DNA of 64,000 bases from Acidimicrobiales bacterium (GCA_020629635.1 JAHDCX010000007.1:62001-126000); one strand, 5' to 3'. Positions 7,646 through 20,187 are shown, numbered from the stretch's first letter. Notes: generated by a model from the letters alone, not told the origin. Numbers and translations: made by a program.

Positions 7646-10096
7646 TCAGATCGTCAACGGGTCGGGGCTGCAGGTCTGATCGATGCGGGTCCCACCAGAG
7701 CGATAGCGGATGACGTACGTCCGATCGCCGGCAACGGGGTCGACGTCGGTGAAGCTCACGGCGTTGTCGACCGTGCCGACCCAGCCGTCGTTGTCCCGGA
7801 CCTGGTAGGTGTCCACACCCGCGACGGCCGACCAGTTCAGGACGACCTGATCATCGGCGTTCAGGACCGCAGTACAGCTGAAGCCACCCCCACCGCCGGG
7901 CTGGGGCACCGTGATCGGTGTCGGTGCGCAGGTCCGGTCCACGGCAGTCCCACCGAGACGATGCCGCACGACGTAGCTGCGGTCACCAATGGTGGGAGCG
8001 GTGTCCGTGAAGGTTGTGCCGCCGATGGTGGCGACCCATCCATCGTCGTCGCGGACCTGGTAGTTCGTGATTCCTGGAATGACCGACCAGTCGAGGATGA
8101 CGTGGCCATCGGCGTTGAGCACTGCCGTACACGCGTTGCCGGTTGGGACCGGCACGGTGATCGTTCCGCAGCTGATGTTGGAAACGACACCGTCGGGGCG
8201 CCAACGGACGACGTACTCATACGTGCCTGGGGCAGCCGTCAGATCGGTGTAGCTCCCGGTATCGGCCGCGCCTGTTGCGAGCCAACCGCCGTCTCGGCGC
8301 ACCGCGACCGAGGTGGTCGTCCCGTCGGTCACGTCGACCCAGGAGATGACCGGTTGGTCGTCGGCATTGAGTTCGACCGCGCACCGGGCCACACCGGGAA
8401 TGCGGAAGGACGAAATCAACGTGCCGGACGTCTGGCCGACCCCGTCGAGCGCGAACACCCGTACCTCGTAGTTCCCGGGCGGCAACGTCGACGTTACTGC
8501 CACAGACCAGTCCACTTCGCCGAGGGCGGTCGTCGTGACCGTCGGCGTCACGTCCGCCTGCGCTGGGGCAAGAGTGCCGTTGTCGCTCTGGAGCCATTCG
8601 CCCGTCGTGATGTTCTTGACTCGCACCGTGACCGACTCGAGAATCCGGTCGTCAGACGCCGTTCCTTCGATGACCGCCGGCGAGGCGATGATTGCCCCGT
8701 TTCCGGGCAGGTCGATCGTGACGACCGGCGGGGTCGTGTCTGCCGCGACGCCGAAGTCGAGGAAACCGGATCGTCCGGTGAGAATCTCGTTGAACCGATC
8801 GTTGTCGTGGCCCATGAGGAGACCCCGCTCGATGAGTGTGAGATCGAACACGCCGACCGCATTGTTCGAGCCCGGATCCCAATCGAGCGCCCGGCCATCG
8901 ACCGGATCGAGCGCCGCGGTCTGCTTGCGAAACACCGCACCGTCGGGGTCTTTGACGCTCGGGTTCTGGCCCGCGAGCGGGTCATTGACATCACACGCGT
9001 TCGCCGTGCCGGTCCAGTCCGACGTGACGCCACCGAGCGGAGCGCCGTTCTTTGGAGCGGCACAGAAGTGGCCGCCCACGTACACGGCCACATCACTGAC
9101 TGCCAGCGAGAACACACTCGAGTACATCCGAGCAGACCACGTGAAGGGCACGATGCCCGTGGCATCGAGCTCGTAGCGCAGGACGGAGTCGCAGTTCGGC
9201 GGGTTGTCCCCACCCTGACCGCCCACGACGACGTAGCTGCCGTCGGGTGAGATCGCGAGGTCCCGAAGGCCGGTCAGGCATTCGCGCCGACCCTGCTGTC
9301 CGGACCAGTCGACCTCCCAGTCAGCGAGCAACGGGGTCGCGCCGGACAGGTCGACCTTCATGAGCGCTTCGCGGCTGGTGCCGTTGATCTCGCGACCGAA
9401 GTGCAGGCCCACCAGCGTTTGCGCGTCCGAGCTCAAGACGACGCCGCGCGCGATCTGGCTCCCGACTGCGCCGACGTCGAACACGAAGTCGGGATCGACG
9501 GCGCCGGTCGCTGCGTCGAGGGCGGCGTAGCCCGAACGAGCAACACCCGAGACGTCGGTAAAGTCGCCGGCGAGGTACACCGTGTCGGCCGAGACGGCCA
9601 TCGACATGACGGCGGCAGATGCCGACGCCTGGAACGAGGCGTCGAGCGAACCGTCGGCATTCAGCCGAGCAACGCGGAGCGGGAACTTGTCATCCCATTT
9701 CCAGAAGCGACCGCCGACGTAGAGCGCATCGCCGTTCACACTCGGTTCGAGCGCCCGGACGGCGTTGTTGAGGACGGGCGTGAACGTCGTGTCGAACACG
9801 CCCGTGTCGATGTCGTAGGCGAAGAGATACGCCTGGTCGAGCACGGTTCCGTCCGGTAGGGCAACCTGTTGAAAGTCGCCGCCGACGAAGATCCGGTCAC
9901 CGAGCCGCGCATGGGCGTAGACGGCGCCGTCGAGAACGACGGGAACATCGCGTCGGGGCGACTCGGGAACCAGTTGGCCGTGGTTGATCGCGGCGTCGGC
10001 CGTGAATGGAGCCGATCCGACGGCGAACGCAACGCCAATCATCAAGGCGATGGCGACGGCGATCGGAACGAGCAGTCGCGGTGCATGTCGTGTCAT
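7646..10096 (-). CDS. Secreted beta-propeller protein with Ig-like and cysteine-bearing fibronectin-type repeats
   Basis: The 816-residue protein starts with a signal peptide (Arg/His, then a hydrophobic run to ~residue 33, cleavage near FTADA). Residues ~45-440 hold repeats of the type GxxLYVGGxF and LNADGSLDASF, typical of DUF5122-like beta-propellers. A DTTPPVVTI segment begins an Ig-like domain (~455-570). Three C-terminal repeats of ~75-90 residues follow, each opening with C-x-(V)-LNADD/G and closing with a second Cys (RTCAP, QTCSP). They resemble fibronectin III modules with a conserved Cys pair. ATG 10096 is preferred over the in-frame codon seven residues upstream because TATTTT lies exactly seven bases before it. 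Function unknown; probably extracellular adhesion or binding. There is no sorting motif. Confidence 0.8.
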   Translation of the reverse strand: MTRHAPRLLVPIAVAIALMIGVAFAVGSAPFTADAAINHGQLVPESPRRDVPVVLDGAVYAHARLGDRIFVGGDFQQVALPDGTVLDQAYLFAYDIDTGVFDTTFTPVLNNAVRALEPSVNGDALYVGGRFWKWDDKFPLRVARLNADGSLDASFQASASAAVMSMAVSADTVYLAGDFTDVSGVARSGYAALDAATGAVDPDFVFDVGAVGSQIARGVVLSSDAQTLVGLHFGREINGTSREALMKVDLSGATPLLADWEVDWSGQQGRRECLTGLRDLAISPDGSYVVVGGQGGDNPPNCDSVLRYELDATGIVPFTWSARMYSSVFSLAVSDVAVYVGGHFCAAPKNGAPLGGVTSDWTGTANACDVNDPLAGQNPSVKDPDGAVFRKQTAALDPVDGRALDWDPGSNNAVGVFDLTLIERGLLMGHDNDRFNEILTGRSGFLDFGVAADTTPPVVTIDLPGNGAIIASPAVIEGTASDDRILESVTVRVKNITTGEWLQSDNGTLAPAQADVTPTVTTTALGEVDWSVAVTSTLPPGNYEVRVFALDGVGQTSGTLISSFRIPGVARCAVELNADDQPVISWVDVTDGTTTSVAVRRDGGWLATGAADTGSYTDLTAAPGTYEYVVRWRPDGVVSNISCGTITVPVPTGNACTAVLNADGHVILDWSVIPGITNYQVRDDDGWVATIGGTTFTDTAPTIGDRSYVVRHRLGGTAVDRTCAPTPITVPQPGGGGGFSCTAVLNADDQVVLNWSAVAGVDTYQVRDNDGWVGTVDNAVSFTDVDPVAGDRTYVIRYRSGGTRIDQTCSPDPLTI

Positions 10097-10103
10097 GTAG
10101 ACG

Positions 10104-10109
10104 AAAATA
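10104..10109 (-). promoter_or_regulatory. -10 element for leaderless secreted propeller gene
   Basis: On the minus strand TATTTT is followed by seven bases and then the ATG at 10096. This fits TANNNT with transcription starting at or next to the start codon. No Shine-Dalgarno sequence is present. Confidence 0.5.
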
Positions 10110-10190
10110 TCGCCCACATGTGGTGATGTCTGTGAGTCGTTTGCCTACGTCACGTGGTTGGAATACCCGTCATCACTCTGAAATACGACA

Positions 10191-10220
10191 GGGTCACGCA
10201 GCTTGAACGCTGCGTGACCC
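10191..10220 (-). terminator. Strong hairpin, probable terminator of the Tad-anchored gene
   Basis: Perfect 12-bp inverted repeat (10191-10202 with 10209-10220) around the loop TTGAAC. It lies 65 bp downstream of the minus-strand gene ending at 10286. The minus-strand sequence beyond the stem (TGTCGTATTTCAG) is only mildly T-rich, so this is a G+C-rich terminator without a full U-tract. Confidence 0.7.
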
Positions 10221-10285
10221 CATCGGTGCGAACCGTGAGATTCCCGGCTCGTCGCCCAAGAATCGGCGACCAGTCGCGGTGTCGG

Positions 10286-12301
10286 TCAGTCGGTGAGCGT
10301 GGGCTGGACGACCAGTTCGAGGTCGGCCGTGATCGGTTCGGTCCAGATCGGCTTGCCGTCCTCGAGCTTCGCGTTCACGACCAACTTGAGCTTGAGCTCA
10401 TCCGCGGCCGGGCTTGCTCCGCCGAGATCCATGATTCCGCCGTTTGCGACCAGGTCCTCGTTGTCGAGAACGACCTTGCCGCCGGGTTCGGTGACCGTGG
10501 CATGAAGCGAGTCGACCATCCCCATCAGCTCGAGTGGCACCCGGACCTCGCCCCACTTGTTCGAGCCGTCCACGCAGGTGCACGGCTTGATCGTGGTCTC
10601 GACCTCGGTGTCCACGCAGGCGGTCATGCCGACCGGGTTGAAGCTGTAGAAGATCGAGTTGTGGCCAAGTCCGAGGATGCACTGGGCCGAGACCTGCGCA
10701 AATCCGTACGGGTTCACCGTCTTGTTGCCCTCGACGAGATCCGACGCCTTCACGATGCCGCAGCCCGAGTTGGTCTCCCAGTTCCAGCAGCCGACCCGGT
10801 CGGAGTTGCCACCGGCGAAGAACGTCAGCTTGTTCTCCCACGTGATGGTGTCTCCACCCCAGCTCTGGTCGAGCGGAGCGAGGTAGGTGCTGAGGGCCGT
10901 GAGCTCGGTCTGGGCCGTGCCGGCCAAGTTCACGCAGGCGTTGCGACGTTGGATGATGTCGGTCGTGCAGATGCCGATCTCATTGCCCTTGTCGTCGTAG
11001 CGGAAGTGCGTCAGGTGATCGTCGCCGCCAGCGCCAAGTTGTGCAGCGAACTGCACGCCGGCCCAGCAGGAGCTGTTCGTGGCGAAGTCCCAGCAATGGA
11101 ACAGCTGGCCACTGCTCGTGTCATGGCTGAGGTACACCTTCGAGCCGAGCTGTTCACCGTGAACGATCTGACCCGTCGTGTTGAGGCCCGGCAGGCGGGT
11201 GTCGCCGTAGGCGCCGGTCTTCCATTCGCCGCAGAGTTCCATTCCCTTGGTGACGCACGCCATCTGGCCGTCCTGGGTGATGATGTACAGCCTGCCGTTG
11301 TACTCCCACGGTCCCGTCACGTTGATCACGTTCGGGTAGGCGTCGCCGCCCTTGTAGTCGAAGACGTCGATGAAGTCCTTCCCACAGAACGCCCGAGCGA
11401 CCACGTCGAAGCAGGCGAGACCCGAGCGATCGTCGCCTCGGATCGCCGAGGTGAAGTAGATCTTGCCGTTCGCCTCGTCGATGTACTCGACCGGGCGGTT
11501 GCCCGTCTTGTGGTTGGACAGGTTGTAGTGGTTGCCGTCTGCGCGGCACGCCTTCTCGGTGTCGCGGTCCATGCAGATGATGTCGCCCTCGGTGCCGCGG
11601 TTGTGGTGGTTGACCGCCCAGATCTCATCGTCGCCGTAGAGCAGCGGTCCGTAGCCGTCGCCACGACCGGTGGCCTGGAAGCCGGCGAACGGTGCGTTGA
11701 GAACGATCGGCACCTTGCACACTGCGCCGCAGTTCGACAGCGTCGAGCTGGACTCGCGGGTGATCTCCGGAGCGTCACGGACCAACGAGGAGAAGTACTG
11801 TGCTCCTGGCTTGGAGACCGTGACGACCATCTGGGCGTCGAGCGTGCGCACGATCTGGATCTCGGTGCCGTCGTCTGCGGTGACGGTCGCCTGAGATTCT
11901 CCGGTTGGAGGCGGCACGATGAGATACGTCGGCGGATTCGACACCGAGATTCCCGATGCCTCGAAGATGCCGATGATCGTCGCCAGCGCCTCGGTCATCG
12001 CCTTCTCTTCGAGATCCTGACGCTGGGCAGCGGTGAGCTCGGTCCAGGCGCTCTTGCCCTTGTCGTCGAAGTCGGCACGGACCTCTGCCTGGTACGCCTG
12101 AATGCCGTTCAGTGAGCCGACATCAGCGGTGCGCTGTTGCGACTGGCCTTGCCGGTACCACGCACCGAGATCGGTGGCGAAGGCGGCGATGAGCAGCAAG
12201 AGAATCATGACCAAGGCCGAGAGGACGAGGATTGCGCCTCGATCATCGGCTGCGTGTGAACGTCCCCGGAGTCGGGTCGTGGTTGCGCGAAGTGCAGACA
12301 T
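10286..12301 (-). CDS. Tad-type membrane-anchored protein with seven cysteine-pair repeats (predicted beta-propeller)
   Basis: 671 residues. The N-terminus (DDRGAILVLSALVMILLL, TM about 23-43, then DLGAWYRQGQSQQRTAD) matches the putative Flp pilus-assembly TadE/TadG-like anchor. The rest is extracytoplasmic. From residue ~240 there are seven units spaced 42-60 residues apart, each with a hydrophobic strand and a C-x(7-11)-C pair: 243/252, 297/306, 349/357, 403/412, 445/456, 505/514 and 562/574. Examples are CMDRDTEKAC, CFDVVARAFC and CWNWETNSGC. Seven regular units suggest a seven-bladed propeller with one disulphide per blade. No other tad gene is nearby. I do not recognise the C-terminal family; its function (surface sensing, adhesion) is unknown. 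Confidence 0.8.
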   Translation of the reverse strand: MSALRATTTRLRGRSHAADDRGAILVLSALVMILLLLIAAFATDLGAWYRQGQSQQRTADVGSLNGIQAYQAEVRADFDDKGKSAWTELTAAQRQDLEEKAMTEALATIIGIFEASGISVSNPPTYLIVPPPTGESQATVTADDGTEIQIVRTLDAQMVVTVSKPGAQYFSSLVRDAPEITRESSSTLSNCGAVCKVPIVLNAPFAGFQATGRGDGYGPLLYGDDEIWAVNHHNRGTEGDIICMDRDTEKACRADGNHYNLSNHKTGNRPVEYIDEANGKIYFTSAIRGDDRSGLACFDVVARAFCGKDFIDVFDYKGGDAYPNVINVTGPWEYNGRLYIITQDGQMACVTKGMELCGEWKTGAYGDTRLPGLNTTGQIVHGEQLGSKVYLSHDTSSGQLFHCWDFATNSSCWAGVQFAAQLGAGGDDHLTHFRYDDKGNEIGICTTDIIQRRNACVNLAGTAQTELTALSTYLAPLDQSWGGDTITWENKLTFFAGGNSDRVGCWNWETNSGCGIVKASDLVEGNKTVNPYGFAQVSAQCILGLGHNSIFYSFNPVGMTACVDTEVETTIKPCTCVDGSNKWGEVRVPLELMGMVDSLHATVTEPGGKVVLDNEDLVANGGIMDLGGASPAADELKLKLVVNAKLEDGKPIWTEPITADLELVVQPTLTD

Positions 12302-12371
12302 GACGAGTTCTACGGAACGTTGGCGAAAAATCCGTATGGGTCGGACGAACCGACCCCCAGACCCAGCTCGC

Positions 12372-12377
12372 TAGCCT
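12372..12377 (+). promoter_or_regulatory. Possible -10 element for leaderless ileS
   Basis: TAGCCT lies eight bases before the ATG at 12386 and matches TANNNT. The codons between 12320 and the ATG are low-complexity and unlike any IleS N-terminus, supporting the downstream start. Confidence 0.4.
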
Positions 12378-12385
12378 TCGGACCC

Positions 12386-15513
<3,128 letters not shown>

Positions 15514-15517
<4 letters not shown>

Positions 15518-16281
15518 GTTCACGCGGCGATGGGTCGCCGCGTGACCGGTTCCTGACCGTCATGGGCCGAAAGCCCGTCATCGAAGCCCTCCACGACGAG
15601 AGCCTTCGCATCGACAAGATCCTGCTCGCCGACCGAGCCCACGGCCCGGAGATCGACACGATTGCTGGCATGGCGGCAAGTCGTCGAGTCCCCGTCGAGC
15701 GCGTCCCCGAACGAACGGTCACGAACGTGGCCCGATCCGGTCGGCATCACCAGGGAGTCGTCGCGGACGTGCTCGTGCCAGCGATGGAACGGCTCGACGA
15801 CTTCTGCGAACGACGTCGTCGCGGCAGAGACTGGGCGTGTCACATCCTCGTCCTCGACGAGGTCCACAATCCGGCCAACGTCGGGATGATCCTCCGATCG
15901 GCCTCTGCCGCGGGAATCGCCGGCGTCGTGGTGCCCCATCGCGGGACCGCAGACATCGGGCCGGTGGCGATCAAGGCCTCGGCCGGTGTCGCATTTCGTG
16001 CGCCCATCCTTCGTTGTGAAGACACCGCCGAGGCCCTCACGATCCTCGACGAGCACCGCTTTGAGCTGATTGGCATCGACATGGGAGGCCCAGACGTGTT
16101 CGACGCTCCCCTCCCCGAACGTGGCGCCTTCGTCATCGGCAACGAATCGAGTGGTCTCAGCGCCCGCACACGTGCGGCGATGACCAGCATCGTCTCCATC
16201 CCGCTGGAGTCCGGGGTCGAATCGCTCAACGCGGCTGTGGCGGCCTCGATCGTCGCCTACGAGAGTCGCCGCCGCCGCTGA
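15514..16281 (+). CDS. SPOUT-class 23S rRNA/tRNA 2'-O-methyltransferase (TrmH/RlmB family)
   Basis: 255 residues. A SpoU substrate-binding domain is at the N-terminus (VMGRKPVIEAL, residues ~13-80). A knotted SPOUT methyltransferase domain follows, with motifs NPANVGMILRSA (~124), FVIGNESSGLS (~205) and IPLESGVESLNAAVAASI (~230). It transfers methyl from SAM to a ribose 2'-OH; RlmB (Gm2251 of 23S rRNA) is the closest known role, but tRNA Gm18 (TrmH) cannot be excluded. GTG 15514 overlaps the ileS stop by four bases, giving translational coupling. It ends directly against the stop codon of a small minus-strand gene. Confidence 0.87.
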
Positions 16282-16545
16282 TCAGGCGAGAAATGACCGC
16301 TCGGCTCGGGATGCGTCGCTGACGTCTCCACCCATGAACTCATCGAACCGCAGGTCCAGGGTCTCGTCGACGACAACGTCGTCTTCACGCCAGAGCTCGT
16401 CGATGTCTTGATCGAGTTGTGCTTCGACCGGAACCGGAGGCGGTTTGACGGTGCCGGTGGCGCCAACGCCCCAGTTCGAGGTCTCGAGTCGGTTGTTCAT
16501 GTTTCGGGTGCGGCGTCGTGCAATGAAGGCGGGATTCCAAGCCAT
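16282..16545 (-). CDS. Small acidic hypothetical protein downstream of nrdAB
   Basis: 87 residues from ATG 16545; 72 residues if the internal ATG at 16500 (MNNRLETSNWGVG) is used. The codons show strong G/C third-position bias like neighbouring real genes. The product is hydrophilic, acidic in its second half (DQDIDELWREDDVVVDETLD), and ends RAERSFLA; no domain is recognised. It lies 88 bp downstream of nrdB on the same strand. TTGTCA, 16 bp, TACACA (minus strand, just before 16545) could be its own promoter, which would favour the 16500 start. The stop abuts the methyltransferase stop. Function unknown. Confidence 0.6.
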   Translation of the reverse strand: MAWNPAFIARRRTRNMNNRLETSNWGVGATGTVKPPPVPVEAQLDQDIDELWREDDVVVDETLDLRFDEFMGGDVSDASRAERSFLA

Positions 16546-16633
16546 GTGTAAGCAGTCGGCTGCAAATGACAAGACATGAGTCAAATGATGCACATGACTG
16601 GGCCAAAAGACTCGGATGGCCGAGCCGGTCGTG

Positions 16634-17728
16634 TCAGAACTCTTCGTCGAACCCGACTTCGCCCTCGACCCCGACCTGGTAGGCCGAGACGGTGCGCTCG
16701 AAGAAGTTGGTGAGTTCCTGGACGTCTTGCAGCTCCATGAAATCGAACGGATTCTTCGAGCCGTAGATCGGCGACAAGCCAAGCTGCTGAAGGCGGCTGT
16801 CGGCCACGTACTCGAGGTACTGCCGGGTGTCGCCGAGGCTCATGCCCTGGACCCCTTCGATGAGCACGTCTGCGGCGAACTGATGCTCGCAGTCCACGGC
16901 CTCGGCGATCATCTCGTTGATCTTGGCCGTGAGATCAGCGTCGAAGAGTTCGGGTTCTTCCGCCCGAACCGTGTTGACGACCTCGAGCGCGAAGTTCATG
17001 TGACAGCTCTCGTCTCGGAACACCCAGTTGGTTCCGGCGGCGAGACCGTTGAGCAGGCCCTTCGAACGAAGGAAGTACACGTAGGCGAACGCGGCGAAGA
17101 AGAACAGCCCTTCGATGCACGTCGCGAAACAGATCAGATTGAGCAAGAACTGCTTGCGTTGCTCGGGCGTCTCAATCTCATCGAGCTCGCTGATCGAGTC
17201 GATCCACTTGAAGCAGAACTCGGCCTTCTTGCGAATCGACGGGATGTTCTCCACGGCCGCAAACGCTTCAGCACGCTCGTCGTGATCCGGGATGTAGTTG
17301 TCGAGCAGCGTCAGGTAGAACTGCACATGTAGCGCCTCTTCGTAGAGCTGGCGCGACAGATACATCCGCGCTTCGGGGGCGTTGATGTGCTGGTAGAGGT
17401 TGAGGACCAGGTTGTTGGCGACGATCGAATCGCCCGTGGCGAAGAACGCAACGAGGCGGCGAACGAGATGACGCTCAGCGGGCATGAGCTTGCGCTCGAG
17501 GTCAACAAGGTCGTCGGAGAAGTCGATCTCGTCGACGGTCCAGGTGTTCTTGATCGCGTCGAGATACATCTCGTAGAACGCGGGATATCGCATGGGCCGC
17601 AGCGTCAGGTCGAAGCCCGGGTCCAGGATGTTCTTCGGACGGCTCTGTGGGTCGGGCGTGGCGCCACCCGGGACGGCCGGGGGCGCCGGAATGGGGGGTA
17701 CGGCGTGGATGTTGTCGACGAGTGCCAT
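16634..17728 (-). CDS. nrdB: Ribonucleoside-diphosphate reductase, beta subunit (class Ia)
   Basis: Di-iron/tyrosyl-radical subunit that supplies the radical to NrdA for reduction of NDPs to dNDPs. 364 residues from ATG 17728, whose A is also the last base of the nrdA TGA; an ATG three codons upstream is possible. Metal ligands and the radical Tyr are in EALHVQFY (E131, H134, Y138, the ExxHxxxY pattern). DESCHMNFALEV supplies the second Glu and His, so this is a Tyr-radical type and not the Phe/Val (Ic) type. The C-terminal tail ends GEVGFDEEF and should dock into NrdA. Co-transcribed with nrdA. Confidence 0.95.
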   Translation of the reverse strand: MALVDNIHAVPPIPAPPAVPGGATPDPQSRPKNILDPGFDLTLRPMRYPAFYEMYLDAIKNTWTVDEIDFSDDLVDLERKLMPAERHLVRRLVAFFATGDSIVANNLVLNLYQHINAPEARMYLSRQLYEEALHVQFYLTLLDNYIPDHDERAEAFAAVENIPSIRKKAEFCFKWIDSISELDEIETPEQRKQFLLNLICFATCIEGLFFFAAFAYVYFLRSKGLLNGLAAGTNWVFRDESCHMNFALEVVNTVRAEEPELFDADLTAKINEMIAEAVDCEHQFAADVLIEGVQGMSLGDTRQYLEYVADSRLQQLGLSPIYGSKNPFDFMELQDVQELTNFFERTVSAYQVGVEGEVGFDEEF

Positions 17729-20187
17729 CAGTCGCATGCCTCACAAGCTTCGGGGTTCTCGAGGGAGCACGCGATTGCTTCGGCATCGCTGAAGGTCGGT
17801 GCGGGTTGACCGTCGACGGGCGGCGGCGTGGGGGAGTTCGTGGTGGTCGTGGTCGTCTTGTTGATACGCGTGGCAGGTCGAGACCGCAGGTAGTAGGTGG
17901 TCTTGAGTCCAGCCTTCCAGGCATACATGTACATCGAGGAGAGCTTGCCGATGCTGGGAGACTCCATGAACAGGTTGAGCGACTGGCTCTGATCGATGTA
18001 GGCGCCACGATCGGCCGCCATGTCGATGAGCGAGCGCATCGGGATCTCCCACGCGGTGCGATAGACCTCGCGCAGATCCTCGGGGATGCGCTCGACGTCT
18101 TGCACCGAACCTTCGGCCTGCTTGAGCTCGTTGATCATCTGCTCGTCCCACAGGTTGCGGGCCTGGAGCTCTTTGACCAGGTACCGGTTGATCTGGAGGA
18201 ACTCGCCCGACAAGGTCTCCCGCTTGAACAGGTTCGACACCTGCGGCTCGATGCACTCATAACAGCCGGCGATCGACGCAATCGTCGCCGTGGGCGCGAT
18301 GGCGATCATCAGGGAGTTGCGGAGTCCGTGCTCGGCCACCTTGGCGCGAACGTCGACCCAGCGATCGGTTTGGGTCGGCTCGATGTCCCACAGGTCGAAC
18401 TGCAGGTCACCGGCTGCGGCACGCGTTCGGGCGTAGGTCTCGTGGGTGCCGAACTCCTCAGCGAGTGCGCTCGACGCAACGAGAGCGTTCAGGTAGATCT
18501 CCTCGGAGATCCGAGCCGACAGGGCTCGAGCCTCGTCGGAGTCGAACGACAGGCCCTTCTTGAAGAAGACGTCCTGGAGGCCCATGAGACCGAGACCGAT
18601 CGGGCGCCACTTGCTGTTGGAGTGCCCAGCCTCTCCCGTCGGGTAGTAGTTGATGTCGATGACCCGATCGAGGAACGGCACGACCAGCTGCACGACCTCG
18701 GCGAGGCGGTCGAAATCGAACTCGCGAGTCGTCGGGTCGACGAACTCCCCAAGGTTGATCGAGCCGAGGTTGCACACCGCAGTCTCGTCCTGGTTGGTGA
18801 CCTCGATGATTTCCGTGCACAGGTTCGACAAGTGCACGACGCTCGCCGTTCCGTCCTGAGACGGCTGGCCGGTCTGGTTGCACTTCTGGTTCGAGGAGTC
18901 CTTGAACGTCATCCACCCGTTGCCGGTCTGGGCGAGGCTCCGCATCATTCGGCTGTAGAGGTCACGGGCCTTGACCTGCCGCTCGTAGAGGCCGGCGGCT
19001 TCGGCCTCTTCGTAGGCGGCCCGGAACTCGTCGCCGTAGAGGTCGGTGAGGTGTGGCACCTTCTTGGGGTCGAACAGCGACCACTGCCAGTCCTTGTCGA
19101 CCCGTTCCATGAACAGGTCGGGGACCCAGTTCGCGAGGTTCAGGTTGTGGGCCCGGCGCATGTGGTCGCCGGTGTTCTCCTTCAGATCGAGGAAGTCCTC
19201 GATGTCGGCGTGCCAGCTCTCGAGATAGATGCACGCGGCGCCCTTGCGGCGGCCGCCCTGGTTGACGGCCGCAACGGACGAATCCAGTGTCTTGAGCCAC
19301 GGCACGATGCCGTTGGAGAGACCGTTGGTGCCCTGGATCAGCGAACCCTTCGAGCGCACTCGATGCCAGGCGACGCCGATGCCACCGGCGAACTTCGACA
19401 GACGAGCGATGTCGGTGTACCGCTTGTAGATGCCCTCGAGTGAGTCCTCCGGAGAGTCGAGGAGGTAGCACGAGCTCATCTGGGCGTGCCGGGTACCGGA
19501 GTTGAACAGCGTGGGGCTCGACGGCAGGTACGACAGCGACGACATGAGGTCGTAGAAGCGCACCGCCTCGTCTGCGCTTTGCGAGAGCCCACACGCCACC
19601 CGGAGGAAGAAGTACTGGGGGGTCTCGACAACTTGGCGGGTGTCGGGATGGCGAAGCAGATAGCGGTCGTACACCGTGCGAAGGCCGAAGAACTCGAACT
19701 TGCGATCTCGGTCGGTGTTGATGGCGGCGTTGAGCGTCGGCGCGTTCGCCTCGACGAATGCCGCAACGTCATCGCCGACCAGCCCCAGCGCGTGGCCCGC
19801 CGAGATCGACTCGGAGAACCACGGAATGTTCTGGTTTCGAACTTCTTTGTCGATCGTCGTCGCAAGCAGGCGTGCGGCGAGCTTGGAGTAGTTGGGCTCT
19901 TCGACGATGAATCCGGCTGCCGTGCGGATCGACAGCTCATCGAGCTCCTGCGTCGTCGCTCCGTCGGCAAGTGCCGAGATCGTCCGCGTCGCCACCCGCA
20001 TTGGATCGACGTTGAGGAGACCCTCGGCGCACCGGGCGACGGCGTTCACGATTTTGTTCAGATCGACCGGTTCCAACGAACCGTTGCGTTTCCGGACGTG
20101 CATCCCCGTTGCTGCTGCAGCGGTTTCGGCCGGAGCCGTTGGTGCCGTAGAGAGCGCGCTCGCCCCGCGGTCTTCCGTGATCGTCAT
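17728..20187 (-). CDS. nrdA: Ribonucleoside-diphosphate reductase, alpha subunit (class Ia)
   Basis: Catalytic subunit of 819 residues. An N-terminal ATP cone (about 29-118, starting MHVRKRNGSLEPVDL) implies allosteric on/off control by ATP/dATP. The ten-stranded barrel carries MSSCYLLD and NLCTEIIE (redox/thiyl cysteines with the Glu), SLNLFME and the radical-transfer Tyr pair in SMYMYAWKAGLKTTYYLR. The tail ends with CEACD (C815, C818), the swinging CxxC reduced by thioredoxin or glutaredoxin. A Thr/Pro-rich linker precedes the tail. It overlaps nrdB by one base. A promoter-like block with repeated TGTAATT lies ~175 bp upstream. Confidence 0.96.
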   Translation of the reverse strand: MTITEDRGASALSTAPTAPAETAAAATGMHVRKRNGSLEPVDLNKIVNAVARCAEGLLNVDPMRVATRTISALADGATTQELDELSIRTAAGFIVEEPNYSKLAARLLATTIDKEVRNQNIPWFSESISAGHALGLVGDDVAAFVEANAPTLNAAINTDRDRKFEFFGLRTVYDRYLLRHPDTRQVVETPQYFFLRVACGLSQSADEAVRFYDLMSSLSYLPSSPTLFNSGTRHAQMSSCYLLDSPEDSLEGIYKRYTDIARLSKFAGGIGVAWHRVRSKGSLIQGTNGLSNGIVPWLKTLDSSVAAVNQGGRRKGAACIYLESWHADIEDFLDLKENTGDHMRRAHNLNLANWVPDLFMERVDKDWQWSLFDPKKVPHLTDLYGDEFRAAYEEAEAAGLYERQVKARDLYSRMMRSLAQTGNGWMTFKDSSNQKCNQTGQPSQDGTASVVHLSNLCTEIIEVTNQDETAVCNLGSINLGEFVDPTTREFDFDRLAEVVQLVVPFLDRVIDINYYPTGEAGHSNSKWRPIGLGLMGLQDVFFKKGLSFDSDEARALSARISEEIYLNALVASSALAEEFGTHETYARTRAAAGDLQFDLWDIEPTQTDRWVDVRAKVAEHGLRNSLMIAIAPTATIASIAGCYECIEPQVSNLFKRETLSGEFLQINRYLVKELQARNLWDEQMINELKQAEGSVQDVERIPEDLREVYRTAWEIPMRSLIDMAADRGAYIDQSQSLNLFMESPSIGKLSSMYMYAWKAGLKTTYYLRSRPATRINKTTTTTTNSPTPPPVDGQPAPTFSDAEAIACSLENPEACEACD

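Noticed and set aside
7615..7647. Terminator between the gamma-lyase and the secreted propeller gene
   Set aside because: GAGCAC/GTGCTC can pair but the loop is over 20 nt and the arm overlaps a stop codon; too weak to call.
10286..12301. Complete tad/flp pilus locus
   Set aside because: Only the TadE/G-like N-terminal anchor is present; no prepilin, ATPase (TadA) or TadB/C genes occur in the window.
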